Source: Jeotgalicoccus coquinae (GTDB lineage: Bacteria > Bacillota > Bacilli > Staphylococcales > Salinicoccaceae). Taken from it: a stretch of DNA of 64,000 nucleotides. The notes below the pieces were generated by a model. That model had not been told where the DNA came from. It ran no database searches and worked only from the letters and a program-made list of their open reading frames with translations. A program made the translations under genes and the position numbers. Positions 45,197 through 53,095 of this stretch are shown one piece after another. The stretch spans positions 1 to 64,000 of the forward strand of contig NZ_JACHFF010000004.1 in the NCBI RefSeq assembly GCF_014207425.1. Direction: 5' to 3'. Position 1 is the first letter of the stretch. The number at the start of each line of letters is the position of its first letter.

Positions 45197-46024
45197 TTAT
45201 AAATTCACTTCAAGAAGGACCGGTGTGTGATCCTGTCTCGTCCCGGAATCGATCATCTCTGACTTAACCACGTTTTCTGCTATCCGGCTGCTTACAAGCC
45301 AGTAATCAATTCTCCAGCCTGAATTATTAATTTTGCTTGTTTTTGCACGCTGTGCCCACCATGAGTAAACACCTGTCACCTCACCGTGTATATGACGGAA
45401 AGTGTCTGTAAACCCTCTGCTTAAAAGATTGGTGAAGCCCTGTCGTTCTTCATCTGTAAACCCTGCAGAACGGCGGTTGCCTTTTGGATTTGCCAAATCG
45501 ATTTCCTTATGGGCTACATTAAAGTCGCCTGCTGCGAAGACCGCTTTCTTTCCGTCCAGTTCCGCTAAATAATCCGCATATCTCTGATCCCATATTTGAC
45601 GCTCTTTCAGTCGTTTTAATTCACTTCCTGCATTAGGTGTATAGACTTGAGTAATATAAAAATCATCGAACTCCAGAGTAATCATACGTCCTTCACTGTC
45701 CATGGTCCCCGGTGAGCCAATCGATGGATAAGTGACTTCCGGCTGTAATTCTTCTTTATATAAAAACATAGTACCAGCATAACCTTTACGTGCAGGTTCT
45801 ACCGAGCTACGCCAGACAGCTTCATAGCCTGGAAATGCTTCTTTCAGTATTTCCGTATGCTTTTTAGTCGGTCCCGCTGCCGACAGTTTGGTTTCCTGAA
45901 TAGCAATCACTTCAGGGCTGTGTGACCGTATTGTTGTTAATACATCCCGGGATAATAATGCTCTCGCCGACTCACTCGTCAGCGCAGCGTTCAGCGAATC
46001 GATGTTCCATGAAATAAACTTCAA
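45197..46024 (-). CDS. Exonuclease III / AP endonuclease
   Basis: 275 residues, starting at TTG seven bases after AGGAGG. EEP-fold catalytic residues: N in SWNIDSLN (about 7), E in IQETKLS (about 43), D in GDFNVAHKEID (about 164-166, D and N), and D-H pair in RQDHTPVLLE (about 264). It incises DNA at abasic sites and removes 3'-blocking groups in base-excision repair, and is named ExoA in B. subtilis. An insertion around residues 50-60 is normal for Gram-positive members. Confidence 0.92.
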   Translation of the reverse strand: MKFISWNIDSLNAALTSESARALLSRDVLTTIRSHSPEVIAIQETKLSAAGPTKKHTEILKEAFPGYEAVWRSSVEPARKGYAGTMFLYKEELQPEVTYPSIGSPGTMDSEGRMITLEFDDFYITQVYTPNAGSELKRLKERQIWDQRYADYLAELDGKKAVFAAGDFNVAHKEIDLANPKGNRRSAGFTDEERQGFTNLLSRGFTDTFRHIHGEVTGVYSWWAQRAKTSKINNSGWRIDYWLVSSRIAENVVKSEMIDSGTRQDHTPVLLEVNL

Positions 46025-46156
46025 AATACTTCCTCCTAATTAATAGCATTCTGTAATTATATATATTGTTCAATTATTTCTCCATCAAAACCATACCGTT
46101 ACGGTGGCTTCACAAAAGGCTTAGTATTTATTTTTATTTAATTTTCCGAAAACTTA

Positions 46157-46186
46157 TTGACAACGCTTTCATTCATTCTATATAAT
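46157..46186 (+). promoter_or_regulatory. cat operon promoter with overlapping cre-like site
   Basis: TTGACA (46157-46162), 18-bp spacer, TATAAT (46181-46186). A catabolite-responsive element match, TTGACAACGCTTTCATT (46157-46173), one mismatch from WTGNAARCGNWWWCAWW, coincides with the -35 and spacer. CcpA binding there would block RNA polymerase. The rest of the 218-bp gap to exoA shows no gene. Confidence 0.7.
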
Positions 46187-46193
46187 GAACATG

Positions 46194-46223
46194 TGTTCGA
46201 ATATCATATAGGTGTACGATATA
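46194..46223 (+). promoter_or_regulatory. Paired motif downstream of the cat promoter (candidate IclR operator)
   Basis: TGTTCGAATAT (46194-46204) and TGTACGATATA (46213-46223) are related 11-mers 19 bp apart, about two helical turns. A third member of the family, TGTACGAATAG, lies at the promoter of the IclR gene at the other end of the operon. PcaU/PobR-type IclR regulators bind GTTCGA-like sites. Position after the -10 suggests repression without inducer. Confidence 0.5.
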
Positions 46224-46242
46224 AGTACAAGGAGGGTTGATA

Positions 46243-47355
46243 ATGAGTAATATTTCTTCAGTAGATATTTTTATATGCGACCTGCCTGTCGTTCGCCCGC
46301 ATAAACTGTCGATGACGACAATTACATCGCAGGCGATCGTCATCGGCATAATCAAAGATGAAAGTGGCATAACAGGGGTATCTGAAGTCGCTACAATTGG
46401 AGGCGCTTCTTACGGTGAAAGTACTGTAGAAGCGATTAAAGCGAATATCGATCAGTACATCACCCCTCATCTGATTGGACAAGATCCGATTTCCTTCAAT
46501 AGGATAATGAATAATATTTCAAAATCCGTGAGAGGTAACTACTTCGCGAAAAGTCTGATTGAAACAGCATTGATTGATCTCGCAGCAAAACAGCGTGAAT
46601 TTCCTGCCTATGAACTTTTCGGCGGAAAAATTCACAACTCACTGCCACTCGCATGGACACTCGCTAGCGGAGATACAGCGAGGGATATTGAAGAAGCCAA
46701 AGAAATGCTTCATCAAAAACGTCATAACATTTTCAAGCTGAAGATCGGCAGCGGAGATCCTGACGCCAACGTCAAACATGTCGGAAAAATCATTAAAGCC
46801 GTTGGTGATGAATCAAGAATTACTGTTGATATTAACCAGGCGTGGGATGAGTATACTGCTTTAAAACAAATTAAAGCACTTGAGGAAATGGGTGTTTCAA
46901 TGATTGAACAGCCGCTTCCGGCATGGAATTATGAAGGAATGTCGAGACTGACAGAACGCTTTGATGTCTCAATTCTTGCAGACGAAGCTGCTACTTCACT
47001 CCATGATACTTACAGAATTATTAAAGCAAGAGCCGGAGATGCTATTGCATTAAAACCCGCTAAACACGGAGGCATTCTGGAAACTAAAAAAATTGCAGGT
47101 ATTGCAGAAGCAGCAGGATTTGGACTTTACGGCGGTACTATGATCGAATCCACAATCGGCAACGCAGTCGCAGCAAGCGTTTACTCCACTATTCCGGAAT
47201 TCAAATTCGGTACGGAAATATTCGGCCCGCTTCTATATAAGGATAAGCTGACCTTAGAGAATATCGAAGTTAAAGATTTTGAAATACAAATCTCCGATGA
47301 CATCGGATTTGGAGTCACACTGGACTATGAAAAATTAGAATACTACAAACGATAG
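46243..47355 (+). CDS. catB: Muconate cycloisomerase
   Basis: 370 residues; ATG six bases after GGAGGG. Enolase superfamily, muconate-lactonising subgroup: the general-base lysines in FKLKIGSG (about 163-170), metal ligands D in VDINQAWDEY (about 195), E in IEQPLP (about 221) and D/E in ILADEAA (about 246), and the second lysine in ALKPAKHGG (about 269). It converts cis,cis-muconate to muconolactone in the catechol branch of the beta-ketoadipate pathway. First gene of the operon, ahead of catA. Confidence 0.92.
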   Translation: MSNISSVDIFICDLPVVRPHKLSMTTITSQAIVIGIIKDESGITGVSEVATIGGASYGESTVEAIKANIDQYITPHLIGQDPISFNRIMNNISKSVRGNYFAKSLIETALIDLAAKQREFPAYELFGGKIHNSLPLAWTLASGDTARDIEEAKEMLHQKRHNIFKLKIGSGDPDANVKHVGKIIKAVGDESRITVDINQAWDEYTALKQIKALEEMGVSMIEQPLPAWNYEGMSRLTERFDVSILADEAATSLHDTYRIIKARAGDAIALKPAKHGGILETKKIAGIAEAAGFGLYGGTMIESTIGNAVAASVYSTIPEFKFGTEIFGPLLYKDKLTLENIEVKDFEIQISDDIGFGVTLDYEKLEYYKR

Positions 47356-47373
47356 TACAAAATGGTAATACCT

Positions 47374-47396
47374 AATTCACTGCTGCTCAGTGAATT
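47374..47396 (+). other. Hairpin between catB and catA
   Basis: Arms AATTCACTG and CAGTGAATT with loop CTGCT, but no T-tract follows. It is more likely a processing or stabilising structure for the catA transcript than a terminator. Confidence 0.45.
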
Positions 47397-47436
47397 GCTT
47401 ATATAAAATAAATAAAACTAAAGGGGATTAATAATT

Positions 47437-48234
47437 ATGACACTCGAAATGACTAACCACCTGCCTACTACTAAAAACGAACGCGTTGGAGAAGTTTTTG
47501 ACCTTTTCATTAAACACATGCAGGAATTCCTTGAAGAAGCGAAACTTAATCACGAAGAGTACACTAACTTTGTAAACTGGGCAGACCGTCTCGGTAAATC
47601 AGGAGAACTTCCACTTTATGCTGACGTATTTTTAGAAACTCACGTGTTACAGGCAATGTACACTAAACTTCCAGGAACACAGCCTTCACTGCTTGGGCCA
47701 TATTATGTTGAAAATGCTCCTTTTGTAGAAGCTGACGAAAATGGAATCATCGATCTTCCTAAACGTGAAAACGAACCTGGTGAAGTACTTTACTTCTCAG
47801 GTACAGTTAAAAATACTGACGGCGAAGTTCTTGCAGGTGCTGAAGTTGACTACTGGCAGAATGATAACTCTGCGAAGTACTCTAACTTCGACTCTGATGC
47901 TCCGGACTTCAACTTACGCGGGCGTTTCAAAACTGATGAGAACGGACAGTTCACTCTGAAAACAGTCCAGGCTATTCCTTATTCTATTCCGGATCAGGGT
48001 CCGACTGGTGAATTCCTCGGCTATATGGAACAGCACCCTATGCGCCCTGCTCACGAACACATCATGTTCAAAGCTGAAGGTCACGAAACACTTATTACTC
48101 AAGTATTCTTCGAAGGTGACGAATGGATGGAAACTGACGTAGCTGAAGGTGTACGTGATGAATTGATTACTAAGTTAATCGATAAAGGTGATTACAAAGA
48201 AGCTTCACTTGAATTTGTAATGCGTAAACTGTAA
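47437..48234 (+). CDS. catA: Catechol 1,2-dioxygenase (intradiol)
   Basis: 265 residues. Helical N-terminal linker domain (about 1-90), then the intradiol beta-sandwich. Non-haem Fe(III) ligands are placed as Tyr in SAKYSNFD (about 149), Tyr in AIPYSIPD (about 183), and two His in RPAHEHIMF (about 205-213). It cleaves catechol to cis,cis-muconate. Codon choice looks strongly biased and the gene sits between a hairpin and a terminator, so high expression is likely. Chloro- or hydroxycatechols are alternative substrates that sequence alone cannot exclude. RBS AAAGGGG. Confidence 0.92.
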   Translation: MTLEMTNHLPTTKNERVGEVFDLFIKHMQEFLEEAKLNHEEYTNFVNWADRLGKSGELPLYADVFLETHVLQAMYTKLPGTQPSLLGPYYVENAPFVEADENGIIDLPKRENEPGEVLYFSGTVKNTDGEVLAGAEVDYWQNDNSAKYSNFDSDAPDFNLRGRFKTDENGQFTLKTVQAIPYSIPDQGPTGEFLGYMEQHPMRPAHEHIMFKAEGHETLITQVFFEGDEWMETDVAEGVRDELITKLIDKGDYKEASLEFVMRKL

Positions 48235-48242
48235 TAACAACC

Positions 48243-48265
48243 GGGCATGGTAACATGCCCTTTTT
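48243..48265 (+). terminator. Internal terminator after catA
   Basis: Arms GGGCATG and CATGCCC, loop GTAA, then TTTTTAAAT. The following genes have no obvious promoter of their own in the 63-bp gap, so this is probably a partial terminator that keeps downstream expression lower than catBA. Confidence 0.75.
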
Positions 48266-48297
48266 AAATTCTGTAACTTAATCAGGAGGAATTATAA

Positions 48298-48765
48298 ATG
48301 AGAGAATTACCGGAACCGAAACTGAGTCTGCTCGGCCATATGGAATTGAGCGTCGCAAAACCTTACCTTCCGGGTAAAACACCAATCGGAACCCGCCGCA
48401 TCATCCAGGTGACAGGCGGTAAATTCGAAGGTGAACACTTTAACGCAACAGTACTTCCGGGCGGAGACGACTGGATTACAGTACGCGAAGACGGCACAAT
48501 CATTCAGGATGTCCGTATTACTCTTGAAACAGACGATAAAGAACTTATTCTGATGAGCTACCGCGGTATTCGTACCGGAGATCCTTCAGTACTTGCACGT
48601 CTGGATAAAGGCGAAGACGTTAATCCCGAAGAATACTACTTCAGAACTAATCCGGTCTTTGAAACAGCAAGCGGGAAATACCACTGGATGAACAACAGAA
48701 TTTTCATTTCAAACGGTATCAGAATGCCTGAAGGTGTAAGCTACTCTATCTATACAGTCGACTAG
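48298..48765 (+). CDS. DUF3237/UPF0311 family protein in the position of CatC
   Basis: 155 residues, soluble, predicted beta-rich barrel. Family patterns: ELSVAKPYLPGKTPIGTRRIIQVTGGKFEG near residues 16-45, GGDDWITVREDGTIIQDVRITLETDD (about 56-81) and the late RTNPVFETASGKYHWMNNRIFI. The family has no established function that I know of. Here the gene stands between catA and catD, where muconolactone isomerase (CatC, about 95 residues) would be expected but is absent. A role as isomerase or lactone-handling protein is a hypothesis from context. RBS AGGAGG. Confidence 0.85.
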   Translation: MRELPEPKLSLLGHMELSVAKPYLPGKTPIGTRRIIQVTGGKFEGEHFNATVLPGGDDWITVREDGTIIQDVRITLETDDKELILMSYRGIRTGDPSVLARLDKGEDVNPEEYYFRTNPVFETASGKYHWMNNRIFISNGIRMPEGVSYSIYTVD

Positions 48766-48775
48766 GAGGATAAGC

Positions 48776-49612
48776 ATGACAGAGCGCATTCAAACTAAAA
48801 ACAAAACGATTAATGTAAATAAAACCGGTGATGGAACTAATGACATATTAATAATATTCATTCACGGCCTGACGGGTAATTATTTGCAGATGCATCACTT
48901 CCAGGAATATTTCAAAAACAGTTACGATACTCTGAGCTACGACCTCAGCGGACGCGGTGACAGTACTATGCAGACAGATCCGGCAAATATACATCAGCAT
49001 ACTGAAGATCTTCTTCAGATGATTGATATTCTTGATTATGAGAAGTTTATTCTTGCAGGTTATTCCATGGGCGGATATATCGCTCTCAATGCCGCCGGCC
49101 AGTCAGATAAAATCCAAAAAGTTGTTCTGCTGGACGGCGGCGGTATTGCCAATGAAAATACGAGCAGCCTCGTTATTCCTTCACTCGGCAGACTGGAGAA
49201 AACATTTAATTCTGCTGAAGATTATCTCGATATGATGAAGCAGTCATACGGTGCACTTGGCGTTGAATGGTCAGCTGTTATGGACCGGGTCATCAGTCAT
49301 GAGATTCATGAGGTTAATGGAGATATTAAGCCAAAATCAGACTATACACTGACTAAACAGGACTTTGAAAGTTTTTATGATTACCCTCATTCGAAGATCT
49401 ATGAAGGGGTAAATGTTCCGGTGCTCCTCATTATTTGTACCGGTCCGATTAAAGATAATACACCACTGTTTTCAAAAGACGGTTATGACCTCATGTCCGA
49501 TACAGTTAAAGATATAAAATCATCGGATTATGCACTTAACCACTACGAGATTGTATTTAACAATAATCCCGGGTTAAACAGGGAAATCAATAATTTTTTA
49601 GAAATGGAGTGA
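48776..49612 (+). CDS. catD: Alpha/beta hydrolase, probable 3-oxoadipate enol-lactonase
   Basis: 278 residues. Oxyanion-hole FIHGLTGN (about 28), nucleophile serine in LAGYSMGGYIALNAAG (about 95-110), acid residue after the sixth strand near LLIICTGPIKD, and a candidate catalytic histidine in NHYEIVFNN (about 259). The pathway position between the dioxygenase and CoA-transferase genes argues for hydrolysis of 3-oxoadipate enol-lactone to 3-oxoadipate. The weakly conserved His region lowers certainty. RBS TAGGAGG; it overlaps the CoA-transferase start region. Confidence 0.8.
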   Translation: MTERIQTKNKTINVNKTGDGTNDILIIFIHGLTGNYLQMHHFQEYFKNSYDTLSYDLSGRGDSTMQTDPANIHQHTEDLLQMIDILDYEKFILAGYSMGGYIALNAAGQSDKIQKVVLLDGGGIANENTSSLVIPSLGRLEKTFNSAEDYLDMMKQSYGALGVEWSAVMDRVISHEIHEVNGDIKPKSDYTLTKQDFESFYDYPHSKIYEGVNVPVLLIICTGPIKDNTPLFSKDGYDLMSDTVKDIKSSDYALNHYEIVFNNNPGLNREINNFLEME

Positions 49613-49617
49613 GTGTT

Positions 49618-50304
49618 TTGGTATCTAAAATCACAGATATAAAATCGGCTCTCGAGCCAGTAAAAAATGGCGACACACTGATGGTTGGCGGATTCGGACT
49701 TATCGGCGCACCATTAAGCCTGATTGATGAACTGACAACACTCGATGTTAAAGAACTTACAGTTATCAGCAACAACGTTGGTGAAGCCGGCAAAGGATTA
49801 GGTATACTGCTCGACCAGGGCAAACTGAAAAAAGCAGTCGGCTCATACTTCACAAGTAACCGTGAAGTTGCGAAATGGTACAACGCAGGCAAACTTGAAC
49901 TTCAGCTGCTGCCCCAGGGCACGCTCGGCGAAGCTATTCGCGCAGGCGGTGCCGGCATCGGCGGCTTCTACACTAAAACAAGTGTCGGAACTGATCTTGC
50001 CAAAGGCAAAGAAACAAAAGAAATTGACGGTGAAGAGTACGTGCTTGAAAAGGCACTTAAGGCGGATGTATCGATTGTCCGTGCACATAAAGCGGATAAG
50101 CTCGGCAACCTCGTATATTACAAAACAGCAAGAAACTTTAACCCGATGATGGCAACCGCAGGTAAATATGTAGTCGCAGAAGTCGATGAAATCGTTGAAG
50201 CCGGAGAATTAAATCCCGAAGAAATCGCAACACAGCATATATATGTAGATAAGATTGTACTTGCTGAACAAATTCTTACGAAGGAAGGAGTCGTTCAGAA
50301 ATGA
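49618..50304 (+). CDS. pcaI: 3-oxoadipate CoA-transferase subunit A
   Basis: About 228 residues; TTG start six bases after GGAGTG is favoured over a GTG three codons earlier that touches the RBS. Class I CoA-transferase alpha subunit: MVGGFGLIGAPLSLIDEL (about 23-40) and LLPQGTLGEAIRAGGAGIGGFYTKTSVGT (about 97-125). It transfers CoA from succinyl-CoA to 3-oxoadipate with subunit B. Succinyl-CoA:acetoacetate transferase (ScoA) is similar in sequence, but the cat operon context decides for PcaI. Confidence 0.88.
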   Translation: MVSKITDIKSALEPVKNGDTLMVGGFGLIGAPLSLIDELTTLDVKELTVISNNVGEAGKGLGILLDQGKLKKAVGSYFTSNREVAKWYNAGKLELQLLPQGTLGEAIRAGGAGIGGFYTKTSVGTDLAKGKETKEIDGEEYVLEKALKADVSIVRAHKADKLGNLVYYKTARNFNPMMATAGKYVVAEVDEIVEAGELNPEEIATQHIYVDKIVLAEQILTKEGVVQK

Positions 50305-50951
50305 GTATAAAAAATATGATAGCAGAACGTGCTGCACAGGAACTGGATGAACATTCGGTTATTAACCTCGGCATCGGTATCCCTACTCTCGTTGCCAATT
50401 ATCTCGATAAAGAAAAATACTACCTGCATACTGAAAACGGCCTGCTTGGCGTGACTTCAATATCAGAAGAAGATATAGATCCAAATATCGTTAACGCAGG
50501 AAAGCAGCCTGTCGGAGAAGCAACCGGTGCAAGCTATTTCCACAGTGCAGATTCATTCGCAATGATTCGCGGCGGTCACGTGGATGTTGCGATTCTCGGT
50601 GTTCTGCAGGTGGATGAAACAGGCCGGGTTGCCAACTGGGCAATTCCCGGCAAAGACATTATCGGAGTCGGGGGCGCGATGGATCTTCTCGTTGGAGCGA
50701 AGAAAGTCATTATTACGACGAATCATACAGCAAAAGACGGATCACCTAAGTTCCTTAAGGAATGTACATACCCTGTTACATCAACCCGAAAAATTGACAT
50801 GATTATTACAGAGCTCGCTGTTTTCGAACGTAAAGACGATAAATTCGAGCTGATTGAGTTAATGGGGGATGCAACACTTGAAGAAATCGCTGAAAAAACT
50901 GAAGCGGATTATGTTGTTTCAGATGCATTGAATAGGAGTGTCAAATCATGA
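50301..50951 (+). CDS. pcaJ: 3-oxoadipate CoA-transferase subunit B
   Basis: 216 residues. ATG overlaps the subunit A stop codon by four bases. The catalytic glutamate lies in HTENGLLG (about 47-54), preceded by NLGIGIPTLVANYL; GGHVDVAILGVLQVDETGRVANW (about 94-116) is a family block. It carries the covalent CoA thioester during transfer. Tight coupling with subunit A and the thiolase gene (4-bp overlap) supports one pathway. Confidence 0.9.
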   Translation: MSIKNMIAERAAQELDEHSVINLGIGIPTLVANYLDKEKYYLHTENGLLGVTSISEEDIDPNIVNAGKQPVGEATGASYFHSADSFAMIRGGHVDVAILGVLQVDETGRVANWAIPGKDIIGVGGAMDLLVGAKKVIITTNHTAKDGSPKFLKECTYPVTSTRKIDMIITELAVFERKDDKFELIELMGDATLEEIAEKTEADYVVSDALNRSVKS

Positions 50952-52150
50952 CAGAAGTAGTAATTGTAGATGCAGTCAGAACACCAATCGGACGTTATAA
51001 AGGCGCACTTAAATCAGTGCGTCCCGATGATCTCGGTGCGATTGTAATTAAAGCACTCACGGAACGCAACCCGAATCTCGACGTAAATCAGATTGATGAA
51101 GTGATATTCGGTAATGCCAACGGTGCAGGAGAAGAGAACAGAAACGTTGCACGTATGTCTGCACTTTTAGCTGACCTGCCGGAAAGTGTCGGCGGTACGA
51201 CAATCAACCGTCTGTGCGGTTCGAGCCTGGACTCTGTATCCATGGCCGCCCGCTCAATCTTAACAGGCGAAATCGACATTGCGATTGCGGGCGGCACTGA
51301 AAGTATGTCACGCGCGCCTTTCGTTATGTTAAAACCCGAAAAAGAATTCCCGCGCGGAAACATGGAACTTGTCGATACGACTATCGGCTGGAGATTCCCG
51401 AACAGGAAAATCGAAGAAGACCACGGCATTGACTCTATGCCCCGGACAGCAGAAAACGTAGCACAGCGCTTTAATATTTCACGTGAAGCCCAGGATGAAT
51501 TTGCATTTCAGAGCCAGCAGCGTGCCAAAGCTGCGGTAGAGTCGGACAAGTTCAAAGCACAGATGGTTCCTGTAACGATTACAGATCGTAAAGGTAACAA
51601 GACAATCGTTGATAAGGATGAACATCCGAGACCTGAAACAACTCTCGGGAAGCTTGGAACATTGAAACCGATTTTCCCTGACGGTACAATCACTGCCGGA
51701 AATGCTTCAGGTGTAAACGACGGTGCCAGTGCCCTTCTTATGATGACGAGAGAAAAAGCTGATGAGCTTGGACTTAAGCCTTTAGTTAAATATACATTCT
51801 CTGCGACTGCAGGTGTAGAACCGGCAGTAATGGGACTTGGACCGATTAATTCAACGAAGAAACTGCTTGAAAAAACAGGCCGTACAATCGAAGATATCGG
51901 ACTTGTGGAATTAAACGAAGCATTCGCTTCACAGTCAATCGAGTGTATGAACCAGCTTGGACTTGATTCTGATATCGTTAACGTCAACGGCGGTGCAATC
52001 AGCTTCGGTCACCCGCTCGGTGCCAGCGGTGCACGTATTCTGACAGACCTTATTTATGAAATGAAACGAAGAGGTACACAAACAGGACTTGCTACAATGT
52101 GTATCGGCGTCGGCCAGGGTATTTCACTGATGGTGGACAATGTAGAATAA
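50948..52150 (+). CDS. pcaF: 3-oxoadipyl-CoA thiolase
   Basis: 400 residues, thiolase fold. Acyl-acceptor cysteine in INRLCGSSLDSVSMAA (about 89), ELNEAFASQ (about 320), the histidine in GGAISFGHPLGASGAR (about 351) and the second cysteine in TMCIGVGQGISL (about 383). It cleaves 3-oxoadipyl-CoA to succinyl-CoA and acetyl-CoA, the last pathway step. General acetyl-CoA acetyltransferases are similar; operon context favours PcaF. Ends at a strong terminator. Confidence 0.9.
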   Translation: MTEVVIVDAVRTPIGRYKGALKSVRPDDLGAIVIKALTERNPNLDVNQIDEVIFGNANGAGEENRNVARMSALLADLPESVGGTTINRLCGSSLDSVSMAARSILTGEIDIAIAGGTESMSRAPFVMLKPEKEFPRGNMELVDTTIGWRFPNRKIEEDHGIDSMPRTAENVAQRFNISREAQDEFAFQSQQRAKAAVESDKFKAQMVPVTITDRKGNKTIVDKDEHPRPETTLGKLGTLKPIFPDGTITAGNASGVNDGASALLMMTREKADELGLKPLVKYTFSATAGVEPAVMGLGPINSTKKLLEKTGRTIEDIGLVELNEAFASQSIECMNQLGLDSDIVNVNGGAISFGHPLGASGARILTDLIYEMKRRGTQTGLATMCIGVGQGISLMVDNVE

Positions 52151-52160
52151 ATTGAACACA

Positions 52161-52194
52161 AAAAGACTGACAGTCCTTAATGTCAGTCTTTTAT
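52161..52194. terminator. Terminator between the cat operon and iclR gene
   Basis: Arms AAAAGACTGACA and TGTCAGTCTTTT, loop GTCCTTAA; A/T tracts on both sides allow use by both convergent units. Confidence 0.88.
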
Positions 52195-52208
52195 ATTGTT
52201 AATGCTCC

Positions 52209-52994
52209 TTAAAACGGCAGCTCTATTTCTGTATTTCTGCTGATTTGTTCTGCCGCTTCCAGCAGCGGTCCGAGATAGTTCTCTTCAACTTCCGCACGGG
52301 TAGTCTGGGACGAGTTCGTCGAACAGTTAATCGCAGCGATGACATCTCCGCGCATATTGCGTATTGGTGCAGCTGCCGACATAAGTCCAAGTTCCAGCTG
52401 ATCTTCACTTATTGAATAACCCTGTTTGCGGATTTCTTTTAACTCCGCACGCAGTTCTTCTTCTTTGTAAACCGTATGCACAGTTAAAGGTTTTAACTCT
52501 GCTGTTTCGAAATATTTATTCAGCTCTTCCTCACTCTTATACGAGAGAAGCACTTTCCCCATCGAAGTCGCGTAAGCCGGCAGATGCGTTCCGATATTCA
52601 GAGAGATTTTCATAATCTTGTTTGCAGGTACACGTCCGATATAAACAATTTCTTCACCGACAAGTTTTGCCAGTGAACTCGATTCATTGGTAACTTTCGA
52701 TAATTCACGCAGCAGCGTTGTCGTAATCTCCCAGCTGTCACGCGCCGTCATATACGAATAACCCAGTGACAGTACTTTAGGTGTTAAATAGAACCTGTTA
52801 TCCAGCATCTGTGCATAGCCGAGGTTTACCAGCGTAATCAGTACCCGGCGTGCTGTCGGTCTCGATATTTCAACCAGTCTGGACGTTTCTGAAATTGTTA
52901 AATGATCTTTGCCGTTAAAAGCTTCAATCACTTTCAACCCTTTTTCCAGCGTCTGTAAGTGGTCTGGAGAATTTTTAATATCTTCATTAGACAT
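52209..52994 (-). CDS. IclR family regulator of the cat operon (PcaU/PcaR/PobR type)
   Basis: 261 residues. N-terminal winged helix (about 12-75: TLEKGLKVIEAFN, ISETSRLVEISRPTARRVLITLVNLGY) and effector-binding domain with IGTHLPAYATSMGKVLLSY (about 135-153), QGYSISEDQLELGLMSAAAPI (about 195) and a C-terminal IAAINCSTNSSQTT. The opening and the ligand domain fit the beta-ketoadipate subgroup that senses muconate, protocatechuate or related acids. It is encoded convergent to the operon end and probably controls both itself and catB. RBS GGGAGG. Confidence 0.9.
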   Translation of the reverse strand: MSNEDIKNSPDHLQTLEKGLKVIEAFNGKDHLTISETSRLVEISRPTARRVLITLVNLGYAQMLDNRFYLTPKVLSLGYSYMTARDSWEITTTLLRELSKVTNESSSLAKLVGEEIVYIGRVPANKIMKISLNIGTHLPAYATSMGKVLLSYKSEEELNKYFETAELKPLTVHTVYKEEELRAELKEIRKQGYSISEDQLELGLMSAAAPIRNMRGDVIAAINCSTNSSQTTRAEVEENYLGPLLEAAEQISRNTEIELPF

Positions 52995-53011
52995 AATATT
53001 TCCCTCCCGTC

Positions 53012-53035
53012 TGTACGAATAGTAAATTCTTGTAC
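53012..53035. promoter_or_regulatory. Inverted repeat at the iclR promoter (candidate operator)
   Basis: TGTACGAATAG on the left and ATTCTTGTAC on the right form an imperfect inverted repeat with outer GTAC halves. It lies just downstream, on the minus strand, of a TATAAT (53045-53040) and upstream of the RBS. The left half matches the paired motif at the cat promoter. Confidence 0.5.
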
Positions 53036-53059
53036 TAATATTATAACATTACTGTATAA

Positions 53060-53089
53060 AAATACCGGCCAAATCTTCATTTGTCCGGT
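53060..53089 (-). terminator. rlmCD terminator
   Basis: Minus strand: stem ACCGGACAAAT/ATTTGGCCGGT (one mismatch), loop GAAG, then ATTTTTATA, directly after the methyltransferase gene. Confidence 0.75.
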
Positions 53090-53095
53090 CGTATT

